Shown here in pieces: positions 52,739 to 61,857 of a DNA stretch of 64,000 nt. The stretch lies in the NCBI GenBank assembly GCA_016291495.1, contig JAEEXI010000005.1:62001-126000 (forward strand), given 5' to 3'. The notes below the pieces were generated by a model. That model had not been told where the DNA came from. It did not search any database and was given only the letters and a program-made list of their open reading frames with translations. The translations under genes and the position numbers were made by a program. The DNA is from Prevotella sp. GTDB lineage: Bacteria; Bacteroidota; Bacteroidia; Bacteroidales; Bacteroidaceae. Positions within the stretch are counted from its first letter, which is position 1. Each line of letters opens with the position of its first letter.

Positions 52739-54197
52739 ACGTAGTCTGTTGCTCCTGTTCTTGTTGTCGCTCTTTATGACGACGATTGCGCAAAACGAAA
52801 TCCGCCTGCGGAACTGTCGGCGCGGAACACCACGTACCGAGGCAGCGTCCAGGCGTACCTCGAAAGCCCCCCGTCAGCCAGGTGGTGACTTCTACAAGGG
52901 CGACCGTCGTCAGTTGTTGGTGTTGGTGGCTTTTGCCGACCGTTCGTTTCAGGGTGATGAGACGGCTACGATGGAAAAGTGGAATAAGATCTTCAATACG
53001 GTGAATTATACGGAGGCACCTTATAAGGGTTCCGTACATGACTATTTCTATGCCCAGAGCTATACGGCTTTCAATTTGACGTTTGACTTGCAGTATGTGC
53101 AAGTCAGTGGAAAGGTGGAGAAGTACAAGAGTACCGATACCGATGACGAGAATTCGCAGTATCTGGTACAGGATATCATGGAAATGCTCAAGACACGTTC
53201 CATTAACTGGAGTCTGTACGACTGGAACGGCGACGGCTATGTCAACCAGTTGCTCATTGTCTATGCCGGTAAGGGCATGAACGATGGTGGTGGCAGCAAT
53301 AGCATATGGCCGCATCAGTGGTGGATGAGTGAGCATCTGAAGGACGGCCAGTCTGGTGTCTATTGCGATCCTATTAAGGTAACCTATAGCAGCAAAGACT
53401 ATTTGGTCGATTGTTACTGTACTGTGCAGGAAGTCGGTGTCATTTCTGCTTCCTTCGGAACCATCTGTCATGAGTACAGCCATTGCTTCGGACTCCCAGA
53501 TTTCTATGGTTCTACGAAATATGTCGGTGCTTGGGATCTGATGGACTATGGAAACTATAACGGAGGCGGCTACTGTCCTGCAAGCTACTCTGCCCATGAG
53601 CGCTGGCTCATGGAGTGGCTCAAGCCTACAGAACTGACCAGTGCCGCTACGAAGACCGGTATTTCTGCTCTTAGTGACGAGGCGCAGGCATATCTCGTCC
53701 GTAATGACGGTTTTGAAAACGAATACTATATCGTGGAAAACCGCCAGCAGAAAGGGTGGGATGAGAAACTGCCGGGCAGTGGCATCGTTATCTTCCACAT
53801 TGTCTTTGACCCCACGGTTTGGGTGAGTACCACAACATGGCCTAACACCTCATCTTTTCAGCGTTATACGATTATACCAGCCAACAACAAAACATCGTAT
53901 TCAGATTCCAATGCTTCAGGATGGGCTTATCCCAAAGGTGACAACGACCAGCTGACGAACGAATCGACACCCGCTGCTACGCTGAAATACAACAATACCG
54001 ACGGCAAGAAGTTCATGAACAAGCCATTGACGGGACTGAAGGTCACTGGCGGACTCGCCTCGTTTGACTTCATGGGAGGTGCAACGGGAATTTTTGAACA
54101 GAAGATACTTGGACAACCTGAGGTCCTTTATCATTTCGGTCCTATATATATTATAAGGAACGCGCAAGGAGAAGTCAAAAAAGTGATAAAGCATTGA
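52728..54197 (+). CDS. M6-family metalloprotease 2, secreted
   Basis: 489 aa paralogue of the preceding protein. Start ATG 52728 (MRSKRSLLLLFLLSLF) opens a signal peptide ending TIAQ; upstream in-frame Met codons lie inside the other gene. Zinc motif H248-E249-Y-S-H252 in GTICHEYSHCFGLPDFYG, then WDLMDYGNYNGGGYCP. It shares the YDWNGDGYVNQLLIVYAG and ENRQQKGWDEKLPGSGIVIFHI segments with the first enzyme. A basic Arg/Ser/Pro-rich stretch follows the signal. The C-terminal tail (FGPIYIIRNAQGEVKKVIKH) is a shortened version lacking the YDLSGR part. A perfect terminator overlaps the stop codon. Confidence 0.92.
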   Translation: MRSKRSLLLLFLLSLFMTTIAQNEIRLRNCRRGTPRTEAASRRTSKAPRQPGGDFYKGDRRQLLVLVAFADRSFQGDETATMEKWNKIFNTVNYTEAPYKGSVHDYFYAQSYTAFNLTFDLQYVQVSGKVEKYKSTDTDDENSQYLVQDIMEMLKTRSINWSLYDWNGDGYVNQLLIVYAGKGMNDGGGSNSIWPHQWWMSEHLKDGQSGVYCDPIKVTYSSKDYLVDCYCTVQEVGVISASFGTICHEYSHCFGLPDFYGSTKYVGAWDLMDYGNYNGGGYCPASYSAHERWLMEWLKPTELTSAATKTGISALSDEAQAYLVRNDGFENEYYIVENRQQKGWDEKLPGSGIVIFHIVFDPTVWVSTTTWPNTSSFQRYTIIPANNKTSYSDSNASGWAYPKGDNDQLTNESTPAATLKYNNTDGKKFMNKPLTGLKVTGGLASFDFMGGATGIFEQKILGQPEVLYHFGPIYIIRNAQGEVKKVIKH

Positions 54198-54213
54198 CGC
54201 TTTATCACTTTTT
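54178..54213 (+). terminator. Terminator of the M6 gene pair
   Basis: 15-bp perfect stem (54178-54192 with 54199-54213); the TGA stop of the second M6 gene (54195-54197) is in the loop. Confidence 0.93.
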
Positions 54214-54214
54214 C

Positions 54215-54256
54215 ATTCTTCTTTCTTTATTCTTCACTCTTCACTCTTCACTTTAG
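54215..54256. repeat. 7-bp period array (ATTCTTC, TTTCTTT, ATTCTTC, ACTCTTC x2, ACTTTAG)
   Basis: Six 7-bp units directly after the terminator; the last unit contains the clpB stop codon (complement of tta at 54253-54255). Confidence 0.88.
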
Positions 54257-56760
54257 TTCCTAAACACCAGTCCGTCGCCAAACTCGTCGATGATGATGGG
54301 CTTGTCACGATTGACTTCATCGGCCAGTATTTTGCGTGAGAGGTCGTTGAGTACCAGTTGCTGGATGGCGCGCTTGACGGGACGTGCTCCGAAGTCGGGG
54401 TCGTAGCCTTCCTGGGCCAAATACTTGATGGCGGCCTCGGTAGTCTCCAGGCGAATACCCTGTGGCTCCAGCATATCCGTCACCTTCTTCATCTGCAGAC
54501 GGACCACGTCGGCAATTTGCTCCTGTGTGAGTGGCGTGAAGGTGATGATCTCGTCGATACGGTTCAGGAACTCTGGACGCATCGTCATGCGAAGCTGTTC
54601 ACGTGTCGCATTCGACGTCATGATGATAATCGTGTTCTTGAAGTTGGCGGTACGACCCTTGTTGTCTGTCAGACGTCCATCATCGAGAACCTGCAACAGG
54701 ATATTGAACACATCCGGATGGGCCTTCTCGATCTCGTCGAACAGTACCACTGAGTACGGCTTCCTACGCACAGCCTCCGTCAACTGGCCGCCCTCATCGT
54801 AGCCTACGTAGCCTGGAGGCGCACCGATCAGACGTGAGACGCTGTACTTCTCCTGATACTCACTCATGTCGATACGCGTCATCATCGTCTCGTCGTTAAA
54901 CAGATAGTCGGCGAGGGTCTTGGCGAGTTCCGTTTTACCTACACCCGTCGTACCGAGGAAGATAAACGAGGCGATGGGTCGCTTGGGATCCTGCAGACCA
55001 GCCCTCGAACGACGTACGGCATCCGAGACTGCCGTAATGGCCTCGTCCTGCCCAATCACACGCTTATGCAGTTCCTCCTCCAAGTGGAGCAGCTTTTCGC
55101 GCTCACTCTGCATCATTCTTGTCACAGGGATACCCGTCCAGCGAGATACTACTTCGGCGATATCGTCTGCCGTCACCTCCTCACGCACCAGCGAATCGCC
55201 GTTCTGAGCCGTAGCCAGTTGCTGTTGGATGGCCTTGATGTCATCATCGAGGGCCTTCAGTTTCGAGTAGCGTATCTCCGCCACCTTGCCATAGTCGCCC
55301 TCGCGCTCGGCACGCTCTGCTTCCAACTTCAGATTCTCCATCTCCTGCTTGTCCTGCTGGATCTTGTTGATGAGTTGGCGCTCACCCTCCCACTTGGCAC
55401 GGAACTGGGTCTCCTGCTCCTTGAGTTCTGCGATATCCTTATCTAACTGCGCAATCTTCGGCTCATCGCCCTCGCGCTTGATAGCCTCACGCTCAATCTC
55501 CAATTGAGCCAGCCTTCGGGTGATCTCGTCCAATTCCTCAGGCACAGAGTCGCGCTCCATACGCAGTTTGGCGGCAGCCTCGTCCATCAAGTCGATGGCC
55601 TTATCAGGCAGGAATCGTTCGCTGATATAGCGCTCGGAGAGTTGTACGGCAGCGATACAGGCATCGTCCTGAATCCTCACTTTATGGTGGTTCTCGTAAC
55701 GCTCCTTCAGTCCTCGCAGGATGGAGATGGCCGAGAGTTCATCCGGCTCATCCACCATCACCGTCTGGAAGCGTCGCTCCAGCGCCTTATCCTTCTCGAA
55801 ATACTTCTGATACTCGTTCAGCGTTGTCGCACCGATGGCACGCAGTTCACCACGGGCGAGGGCCGGTTTCAGGATGTTTGCAGCATCCATCGCCCCCTCA
55901 CCACCGCCGGCACCTACCAACGTGTGAATCTCGTCGATGAAGAGGATGATGCGCCCTTCGGCCTTCGTCACCTCGTTGATGACGCTCTTCAGACGCTCCT
56001 CGAACTCACCCTTGTACTTCGCACCAGCCACCAGCGCACCCATATCGAGCGAATAGACCTGCTTATCCTTCAGGTTCTCAGGCACGTCACCACGAACGAT
56101 ACGCCCTGCGAGACCCTCTACGATGGCGGTCTTACCCGTACCAGGCTCACCAATCAGGATGGGGTTGTTCTTCGTACGACGACTCAGGATCTGCAACAGA
56201 CGACGGATCTCATCGTCACGACCGATCACAGGGTCGAGTTTCCCCTGACGGGCCAGATCCACGAGGTTCTTGGCATATTTCTCCAGACTCTGGTAGTTCT
56301 CGTCGGCCGATTGTGACTTCACCTTCTGCCCCTGCCGCAGTTCCTGGATGGCCTTCTGCATGTCCTTTTCCGTGCAGCCGGCATCCTTCATGATGCGGCT
56401 CGCCGTCGAGTTCACGCTCAGCAGCGCCAGCAAGATCGGCTCTACACTCACAAACTCGTCGCCACCCTTCTGGGCTGTCTCCTGTGCACGTACGAGTACA
56501 TTATTACTATCACTTGAGAGATACGGCTGTCCGCCCTGCACACGTGGCAGATGCTTGATCTCCTGATCCACCAGCATCTCAATCTGCTGGGCATTCACGC
56601 CGAGTTTCTGGAAGATGAAGGTCGTTACGTCCTTCGCCTTCTCCAATACGCCCTTCAGTATATGGACAGGCTCTATTACCTGCTGGCCGTTCAACTGTGC
56701 GGTGTTCACAGCCTGCTGCACGGCCTCCTGGGCTTTGATGGTAAACTTGTCTAATGTCAT
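54253..56760 (-). CDS. clpB: ATP-dependent disaggregase ClpB
   Basis: 835 aa Hsp100 chaperone that works with DnaK and small heat shock proteins to resolubilise aggregates. N domain about 1-145, first AAA+ domain with [10 protein letters not shown] and [22 protein letters not shown], the M-domain coiled coil about 395-520 (rich in Glu/Lys/Arg), and the second AAA+ domain with [15 protein letters not shown] and [13 protein letters not shown]. Slightly shorter than E. coli ClpB (857). Ribosome site AGGAGG lies just before the start. A weak sigma-54-like element and palindromes upstream suggest co-control with hsp20 (inference). Confidence 0.97.
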   Translation of the reverse strand: MTLDKFTIKAQEAVQQAVNTAQLNGQQVIEPVHILKGVLEKAKDVTTFIFQKLGVNAQQIEMLVDQEIKHLPRVQGGQPYLSSDSNNVLVRAQETAQKGGDEFVSVEPILLALLSVNSTASRIMKDAGCTEKDMQKAIQELRQGQKVKSQSADENYQSLEKYAKNLVDLARQGKLDPVIGRDDEIRRLLQILSRRTKNNPILIGEPGTGKTAIVEGLAGRIVRGDVPENLKDKQVYSLDMGALVAGAKYKGEFEERLKSVINEVTKAEGRIILFIDEIHTLVGAGGGEGAMDAANILKPALARGELRAIGATTLNEYQKYFEKDKALERRFQTVMVDEPDELSAISILRGLKERYENHHKVRIQDDACIAAVQLSERYISERFLPDKAIDLMDEAAAKLRMERDSVPEELDEITRRLAQLEIEREAIKREGDEPKIAQLDKDIAELKEQETQFRAKWEGERQLINKIQQDKQEMENLKLEAERAEREGDYGKVAEIRYSKLKALDDDIKAIQQQLATAQNGDSLVREEVTADDIAEVVSRWTGIPVTRMMQSEREKLLHLEEELHKRVIGQDEAITAVSDAVRRSRAGLQDPKRPIASFIFLGTTGVGKTELAKTLADYLFNDETMMTRIDMSEYQEKYSVSRLIGAPPGYVGYDEGGQLTEAVRRKPYSVVLFDEIEKAHPDVFNILLQVLDDGRLTDNKGRTANFKNTIIIMTSNATREQLRMTMRPEFLNRIDEIITFTPLTQEQIADVVRLQMKKVTDMLEPQGIRLETTEAAIKYLAQEGYDPDFGARPVKRAIQQLVLNDLSRKILADEVNRDKPIIIDEFGDGLVFRN

Positions 56761-56805
56761 AGTTTTGTCCTCCTATTCTTTTAATTTTTAGCTGTTAATG
56801 GAGGC

Positions 56806-56820
56806 ACAAACACTATGCCT
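56806..56820 (-). promoter_or_regulatory. Weak sigma-54-like element upstream of clpB
   Basis: The minus strand reads AGGCATAGTGTTTGT: GGCA and TTGT at the correct -24/-12 spacing but with mismatches at three consensus bases. About 46 nt leader to the clpB start codon. Confidence 0.4.
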
Positions 56821-56847
56821 AATGCTGAAAGCCGACAAAATGGCATC

Positions 56848-57984
56848 TTAATCAGTCATTTTGACAGACTGTTTGTAGATTTTCAGATTGCGATAGAAGG
56901 AACTGAGGGAGGCAAAGCCCGACTTGTTGGCTACATCACTCATGGACATTTCAGGGTGTTTCTCTATCAGTTCTTTGGCGTAGGCAATGCGCTGGCGGTT
57001 AATCAGTTCGCTGAAAGTCATACCCATCTGTTGGTTGATGGCCTGATAGACGTAGGTACGATTGGTCTGTAACAGTTGGGCAAGGTTTTCCAGTTTGAGG
57101 TTAGGCTGCAGGAACAACTGCTCTTCTTTCATCAGCAGGTTGATGCGTTCTGTGAGACTCTCCTGTGGAAGCATCTTCTTGTCGTCCAGCATCTTGTCGT
57201 CGATGACAGCTTGTTCGTCCAGCATGTCGCAGAAAGAGAAGCGGCGATGCAGTCCGACAAAGGCGATGCAGAACAAAAGTATCGTGAAACTCAGGGAAGG
57301 GATAGCCAGCATCCACATGGAGTCAATAAACTGATAGCGTCCTATGATGTTGCATGCCAACGACATCACAGAGGCTATCAGTACTAATATCAGGATGGTG
57401 CGGATGGTGTGCAACGACTTGTCGTCCGTATCCGCATAGAATTCCTCCACGATGTGATTGTAGTTGCGGATAAGCCGTATGCCGACAATGACGGTGATGA
57501 TAATTTCGAGGGCGAAGACCACCTTGCAGATGGTGTGTATCCAAGCCTGGGTCAAAGCCTGGCCTGCCAGTCCTTCCGTGTGGTTATGATAGAGGTAGGT
57601 CTGTATGAACTGGTTGGTTTCCTCTGGCGACATCAGCGAGTAGGTGAGGCCGCAGGCGATAGCTCCGATGGCAGCAGGCAGCAACAGGAGATAGTGTGAA
57701 GGCAGTATGCTGCGCGTCAGCCTTATAATATAGATAAGGTATAGGGGATAGACGGCCAGATTGGCTGTCAGATAGAGCATATCCGTAAAGGGGATGAGGC
57801 TGATGGTGTGGTTGAAATAGGCGAAGTGTCCTGTATAAAGTACCGTTGCCGTCAGCATATAGTAGAACAGCGCAGGCAACTCACGCAACTCCTTGTTGCG
57901 CAACTCCAGCGCAATGTACACTGTGAAGAATGCACAGGTCATCAACGGCAGCGATGTAAGTAGCAGATAGAGCATCGGCATCAT
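56848..57984 (-). CDS. Membrane-embedded AraC-family transcriptional regulator
   Basis: 378 aa. Residues about 1-235 contain six or seven hydrophobic helices and no known ligand domain; a charged linker follows (DDKMLDDKKMLPQE) and then an AraC-type DNA-binding domain (about 285-375) with two helix-turn-helices: LENLAQLLQTNRTYVYQAIN and SMSDVANKSGFASLSSFYRNLK. Start 57984 is preferred over 58026 because the -7 box TACTTTTG (57996-58003) lies between them. Divergent from the beta-helix gene at 58197, with a 15-bp direct repeat in between that could be its binding site. Family certain, signal unknown. Confidence 0.9.
   Translation of the reverse strand: MMPMLYLLLTSLPLMTCAFFTVYIALELRNKELRELPALFYYMLTATVLYTGHFAYFNHTISLIPFTDMLYLTANLAVYPLYLIYIIRLTRSILPSHYLLLLPAAIGAIACGLTYSLMSPEETNQFIQTYLYHNHTEGLAGQALTQAWIHTICKVVFALEIIITVIVGIRLIRNYNHIVEEFYADTDDKSLHTIRTILILVLIASVMSLACNIIGRYQFIDSMWMLAIPSLSFTILLFCIAFVGLHRRFSFCDMLDEQAVIDDKMLDDKKMLPQESLTERINLLMKEEQLFLQPNLKLENLAQLLQTNRTYVYQAINQQMGMTFSELINRQRIAYAKELIEKHPEMSMSDVANKSGFASLSSFYRNLKIYKQSVKMTD
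56855..56873. promoter_or_regulatory. Overlapping palindromes upstream of clpB
   Basis: GTCATTTTGAC (56855-56865) overlaps GACAGACTGTT (56863-56873); they resemble GTCAATATGAC and GACAGATTGTC upstream of hsp20. They lie inside the 3' end of the AraC-type gene. Confidence 0.4.
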
Positions 57985-57995
57985 TTTAACAGGCG

Positions 57996-58027
57996 CAAAA
58001 GTAATCATTTCTGTCGAATGCCGCAAG
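57996..58027 (-). promoter_or_regulatory. Promoter of the AraC-type regulator gene
   Basis: The minus strand has -7 TACTTTTG (57996-58003) and -33 CTTG (58024-58027, one mismatch), with a 20-nt spacer. Confidence 0.65.
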
Positions 58028-58090
58028 TTTTTATGTCTTTTTCCTACATTTCACCCAGTAATAGGCCGTTTTGTCAATTTTATAACATGT

Positions 58091-58126
58091 TTTGTGAATA
58101 TGAGAAAAGAATTTGTGAATATGAGA
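58091..58126. promoter_or_regulatory. 15-bp direct repeat, candidate AraC-type operator
   Basis: TTTGTGAATATGAGA occurs perfectly at 58091-58105 and 58112-58126, start-to-start distance 21 bp (two helical turns), between the divergent AraC-type and beta-helix genes. The right copy ends where the -33 box of the beta-helix promoter would begin, a position typical of activator sites. Confidence 0.65.
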
Positions 58127-58148
58127 GTCTTTTTATACGGTTTTTCCT

Positions 58149-58156
58149 TATCTTTG
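58149..58156 (+). promoter_or_regulatory. -7 box (TATCTTTG) of the beta-helix protein gene
   Basis: TATCTTTG 40 nt before the start codon; there is no TTTG at -33, consistent with activator dependence. Confidence 0.65.
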
Positions 58157-58196
58157 CAAACATATTAGTATAATTATCATTTCAAAATTAACCATT

Positions 58197-59267
58197 ATGA
58201 AGAAACTATTCCTTTCTATCATCGCATTGGTTGGCACAGTGTCAGCCTCTGCACAGATTTCAGACGGTGTGACCGCAACGCTTCAAAACGGTAAGACCAC
58301 CACAGTGTTTTATGGCTTCGATGCTTTCAAGGATGCCTTGGCAGCTGCTCCCGATGCGGGTGGCATCATCACCTTGTCGCCAGGAGCCTTCAGCAATCCG
58401 GGAGCAATCTCGAAAACCCTCAAGATTTATGGTGCCGGATTTATAAAAGATGCTGTCAACAACATTTCTGAGACTCGTGTCAATGGAAACCTGACTATCA
58501 CCAGCACCGATGCACTCGTTCCTGTAGTTCGTATCGAGGGAGTTTACTTTGTAAATGATTTTGTTATTGAGGGAGCACAGGCTGTCGCTAATACGGAAGT
58601 AATCAAGTGTAGCTTTGCTGAATTTTATAACAGTGTCGAAACCAATAATACCATCATCCGCCAAAGCTATATCCGTGGTTCCTTGCATGGTAGAAGCACA
58701 TTGACAACAGGATTAGTTGTCGCCAATTGTTGGATTGGAGGGCGTATAAGTAGCAATTATTATACCGACGATAAGTTCGCCACTGGTAGTTCTGGAACGA
58801 TTAACCATTGTATTATTGCCTATTATTATGGTGGTTCTTATGGGTCTGACTATTTTCCATTCGATTATCGAAACAATATTGTGAATTATTGCAGTAATTG
58901 TTGTGGTGCCGGATCAACCTGCTATAACAATGTTGGTTGGGAATCAAGATTCTCTTGCGGAGGACAAAATACCTCTGTAAACAACTATGACGTAGCATTA
59001 TGGACAGACTGGAAAACACTTCTCGCTGATGGTCAGGACAACCTTGACTTCTACATCAAAGATACCACCACTCCTCGTACATGGGTACTTGCTGAGCCCA
59101 CGACATACGTAGGCAATGACGGCACTCCTTGCGGTGTAACAGGTGGTGACTTCCCTTGGAATCCTATTCCTGCTACTCCACGCATCCTCAGCACCTCTGT
59201 TGATGCCAAGACGACTCCTGGCACATTGAAGGTGTCTATTAAGGCTGAGGCACGTCCATTAGAGTAA
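58197..59267 (+). CDS. Secreted beta-helix-like protein
   Basis: 356 aa. Signal peptide of about 19 residues ending SASAQ. The mature part has repeated short strands separated by Asn/Gly turns (GNLTITSTDALVPVVRIEGVYFVNDFVIEGAQAV, VIKCSFAEFYNSVETNNTIIRQSYIRGS, GLVVANCWIGGRI), which suggests a right-handed parallel beta-helix of the pectate-lyase/IALB type. A Cys-rich patch (NYCSNCCGAGSTCYNN) is near residue 235. No lyase catalytic triad could be identified. It lies 22 nt upstream of the dockerin protein gene and is probably co-transcribed; control by the divergent AraC-type regulator is inferred. Confidence 0.75.
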   Translation: MKKLFLSIIALVGTVSASAQISDGVTATLQNGKTTTVFYGFDAFKDALAAAPDAGGIITLSPGAFSNPGAISKTLKIYGAGFIKDAVNNISETRVNGNLTITSTDALVPVVRIEGVYFVNDFVIEGAQAVANTEVIKCSFAEFYNSVETNNTIIRQSYIRGSLHGRSTLTTGLVVANCWIGGRISSNYYTDDKFATGSSGTINHCIIAYYYGGSYGSDYFPFDYRNNIVNYCSNCCGAGSTCYNNVGWESRFSCGGQNTSVNNYDVALWTDWKTLLADGQDNLDFYIKDTTTPRTWVLAEPTTYVGNDGTPCGVTGGDFPWNPIPATPRILSTSVDAKTTPGTLKVSIKAEARPLE

Positions 59268-59289
59268 TCACACGCAACAGAAACAGACA

Positions 59290-61680
59290 ATGAACAGAAC
59301 GAAACATATAGTACTGTCCTTGCTGGCATTGCTCTGTTGGCTGACGGCGGCGGCTGACGCTACCGTCACGAAGTGTGAGTACTGGTTCGACCAGCAATAT
59401 GGCAGTCGTACGACAGCAGATGTGTCTGAAGGGGCCTGGAGCAAGGACATAGATATCTCTGCTTTGAACTATGGTCTGCACAGCATTGCATTCCGTGTCC
59501 TCGCTGAGGATGGCGCGAAAAGCCTGTATAGTCCTGTTGTGGTGAAGAATTTCATCAAATTAGAGACTACACCAACAGGTGAGAACTCGCTGAATACCTA
59601 TGAGTATTGGATTGACCAGCAGTTTGATAAACCCACAAAAGGGAATGTCGATGCGTCAGGAATCGTCAACTTCGATGAGGATCTTTCTGCTCTGAACTAT
59701 GGTCTGCATAGTGTCACCATTCGTGTGATTGATGCTACTGGTAAGGTCAGCTCCGCTTTGGTGAAGAACTTCATGAAACTGGAGACTACACCAGAAGGCT
59801 CCAACTCGCTGAATACCTATGAGTATTGGATAGACCAGCAGTTTGACAAACGAAAGGACGGAACTGTTGATGCGTCAGGAATCATCAACTTTGATGAGGA
59901 CCTTTCAGCTCTGAACTATGGCCTGCATAATATCACCATCCGTGTGATTGATGCGACAGGTAAGGTCAGCTCCGCTTTGGTGAAAAACTTCATGAAGCTG
60001 GAAACTACACCGGAAGGTAAGAACTCGCTGAATACCTATGAGTACTGGATAGACCAGCAGTTTGACAAACGAAAGGACGGAACAGTACCAGAAAATGGTA
60101 TTGTGGAATTTGACTATGACCTCTCTTCATTGAACTATGGTCTGCATAATATCACCATTCGTGTGATTGATGCAACAGGAAAGGTCAGCTCCGCTCTGGT
60201 GAAGAACTTCATGATCGTTGAGAGACTGGATGGCGAGAATGCCCTGCAGACTTATGAGTATTGGATTGACAATGGTGAACATCAGAGTGGGGACGTTCCT
60301 GCTGACGGAGTAGTGGCTCTCGACCTCGACATCAGCACGCTGAACGAAGGACTCCATACCTTCAACTATTGTGTCACTGACAAGGCTGGACATACCTCTG
60401 GTGTCGTCTTCAAGAACTTCATGGTGAAGAAGATCAAGAGTGAGGGTAAGTTGATAGCCATCGACTACTGGTTCAATGACGAGCCGCGTACCCGTATCAC
60501 TATCGATCCTGCCCAGGTAAGTATCGACAGGGACGATATCGTCATTCCGTTGGACAACCTGAAACCAAGGGGCATCGCAGAGGATTACGTCTTCGACGCC
60601 ACTACGAAGAAGATTACTACCAAGGAGAATGTCACAGTGGGCATTCAGGTGTTCAACAACGAGGAGATAGGTTCTGAGGCTGTCGTTGAAACGCTGAAGG
60701 ATTATGTCTTTACGTTTGACCCGTTGTTGGAAAATCTGACCAACGGAAAAGAAGATACGGAGGCTGCTCCACAGGGTGGACAGGTTCAGGTATTCAGCTT
60801 TGAGGGTGCCGTGGGTGACTCGCTCCATTGGGAGTTCAGTGGCTCTGATGCGAAGATAGACTTCTACGACGCTGACGGCAATCGTCTCACACCAGAGACA
60901 AAGACCGTTGACGGAAAGGATGTCTTGGTTATCAAGATGCCGACAACTGCTGTCTATGCTTTGACCTATGGTGCTACGGCAGCAGGTGAGATGACTGTGA
61001 AGGTATCTGTCGAGCTCGAATTCATCCCAGGCGATGCCAATAGTGACAAACTCGTGAATGTGACAGACATCGTGGCTACGGTGAACTACATTATGGAGAA
61101 ACCGTCACCTGGCTTCAACGTGAAGGCAGCTGACCTGAATGGCGATGGTGAGATCAATGTGACGGATATTGTCAAGATGGTGTCTATCATCATGTCTGGA
61201 GGTGGCGGTTCTTCGCGTCGTGCTGCCGCTGCATCTGGCAACTTGGTCATCAGCGGAAACAACATCCAGTTGAGGAATGCCGAGAGTTATACTGCAGCGC
61301 AGTTTGACATCTTCCTGAGTGACGGACAATCCATCAGCGATGTCGTACTGAACGGTAGCAGCGATCATAGTCTGAGTTGGAAGATGATAGATGCCAACAC
61401 CTGTCGTGTGGTAGCTTACTCCATGACGAATGCCGCCTTCCGTGTGAACAGCGACAACCTGTTTAGCATCATCGTAAATGGTGGTCTGGAGGAAGCAGCT
61501 ATCGGCAATGAACTGCTGATCCAAGCTGAAGGTGTAACAGGCATTGACCTCCGTCGACAAGAGGAGAACTATGATGTCTATGACCTCCGAGGCAACAAGG
61601 TTCGCTCGAATGCGACAGACCTGAAGGGCCTCTCGAAGGGTATCTACATCATCAACGGCAAGAAAGTGGTGGTGAAGTAA
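59290..61680 (+). CDS. Secreted tandem-repeat protein with dockerin pair and C-terminal tail
   Basis: 796 aa. Signal peptide of about 22 residues. Five or six tandem units of about 73 residues (about 24-385, EYWIDQQFDK to LVKNFM), three nearly identical in DNA. Then a beta-rich region (about 400-575), a dockerin-like pair of calcium-binding loops (about 580-637: GDANSDKLVNVTDIV and DLNGDGEINVTDIV), a Ser/Arg/Ala-rich linker, an adhesion-like beta domain (about 650-745), and a terminal tail VYDLRGNKV to GIYIINGKKVVVK. Function unknown; surface display and multivalent binding are plausible. The same dockerin module ends the next gene. Confidence 0.85.
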   Translation: MNRTKHIVLSLLALLCWLTAAADATVTKCEYWFDQQYGSRTTADVSEGAWSKDIDISALNYGLHSIAFRVLAEDGAKSLYSPVVVKNFIKLETTPTGENSLNTYEYWIDQQFDKPTKGNVDASGIVNFDEDLSALNYGLHSVTIRVIDATGKVSSALVKNFMKLETTPEGSNSLNTYEYWIDQQFDKRKDGTVDASGIINFDEDLSALNYGLHNITIRVIDATGKVSSALVKNFMKLETTPEGKNSLNTYEYWIDQQFDKRKDGTVPENGIVEFDYDLSSLNYGLHNITIRVIDATGKVSSALVKNFMIVERLDGENALQTYEYWIDNGEHQSGDVPADGVVALDLDISTLNEGLHTFNYCVTDKAGHTSGVVFKNFMVKKIKSEGKLIAIDYWFNDEPRTRITIDPAQVSIDRDDIVIPLDNLKPRGIAEDYVFDATTKKITTKENVTVGIQVFNNEEIGSEAVVETLKDYVFTFDPLLENLTNGKEDTEAAPQGGQVQVFSFEGAVGDSLHWEFSGSDAKIDFYDADGNRLTPETKTVDGKDVLVIKMPTTAVYALTYGATAAGEMTVKVSVELEFIPGDANSDKLVNVTDIVATVNYIMEKPSPGFNVKAADLNGDGEINVTDIVKMVSIIMSGGGGSSRRAAAASGNLVISGNNIQLRNAESYTAAQFDIFLSDGQSISDVVLNGSSDHSLSWKMIDANTCRVVAYSMTNAAFRVNSDNLFSIIVNGGLEEAAIGNELLIQAEGVTGIDLRRQEENYDVYDLRGNKVRSNATDLKGLSKGIYIINGKKVVVK
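59590..60246. repeat. 219-bp direct tandem repeats (three near-identical units)
   Basis: Units start at 59590, 59809 and 60028, an exact 219-bp period (73 codons); diverged units flank them (the next one starts at about 60244). DNA identity among the three is visibly high, including synonymous sites, implying recent duplication or gene conversion. Confidence 0.92.
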
Positions 61681-61702
61681 ATCCTCTAAAGTCTAATATT
61701 TA

Positions 61703-61736
61703 AAGAAGCCTGGGCAATCGCTCAGGCTTCTTTTTC
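61703..61736 (+). terminator. Terminator of the beta-helix/dockerin unit
   Basis: 13-bp stem (61703-61715 with 61720-61732, one mismatch), AATC loop, T run. Confidence 0.9.
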
Positions 61737-61763
61737 TTGTTCTTTCACTGGCAAAGCCAGATT

Positions 61764-61791
61764 CTTCACTTTTCACTCTTCACTTTTACCT
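61764..61791. repeat. 7-bp period array (CTTCACT/TTTCACT/CTTCACT/TTTACCT)
   Basis: Four 7-bp units in the intergenic region between the dockerin protein and the C10 peptidase. Confidence 0.85.
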
Positions 61792-61857
61792 TAAAAGGGT
61801 CCCCGTCTCCTCCTCATGCTTTGTGGACACGTCATTTTCGAATTTTCTTTTAAAAAA

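Noticed and set aside
52686..53798. 370-codon minus-strand frame over the second M6 protease
   Set aside because: Antisense shadow; the plus-strand frame has the zinc motif and signal peptide.
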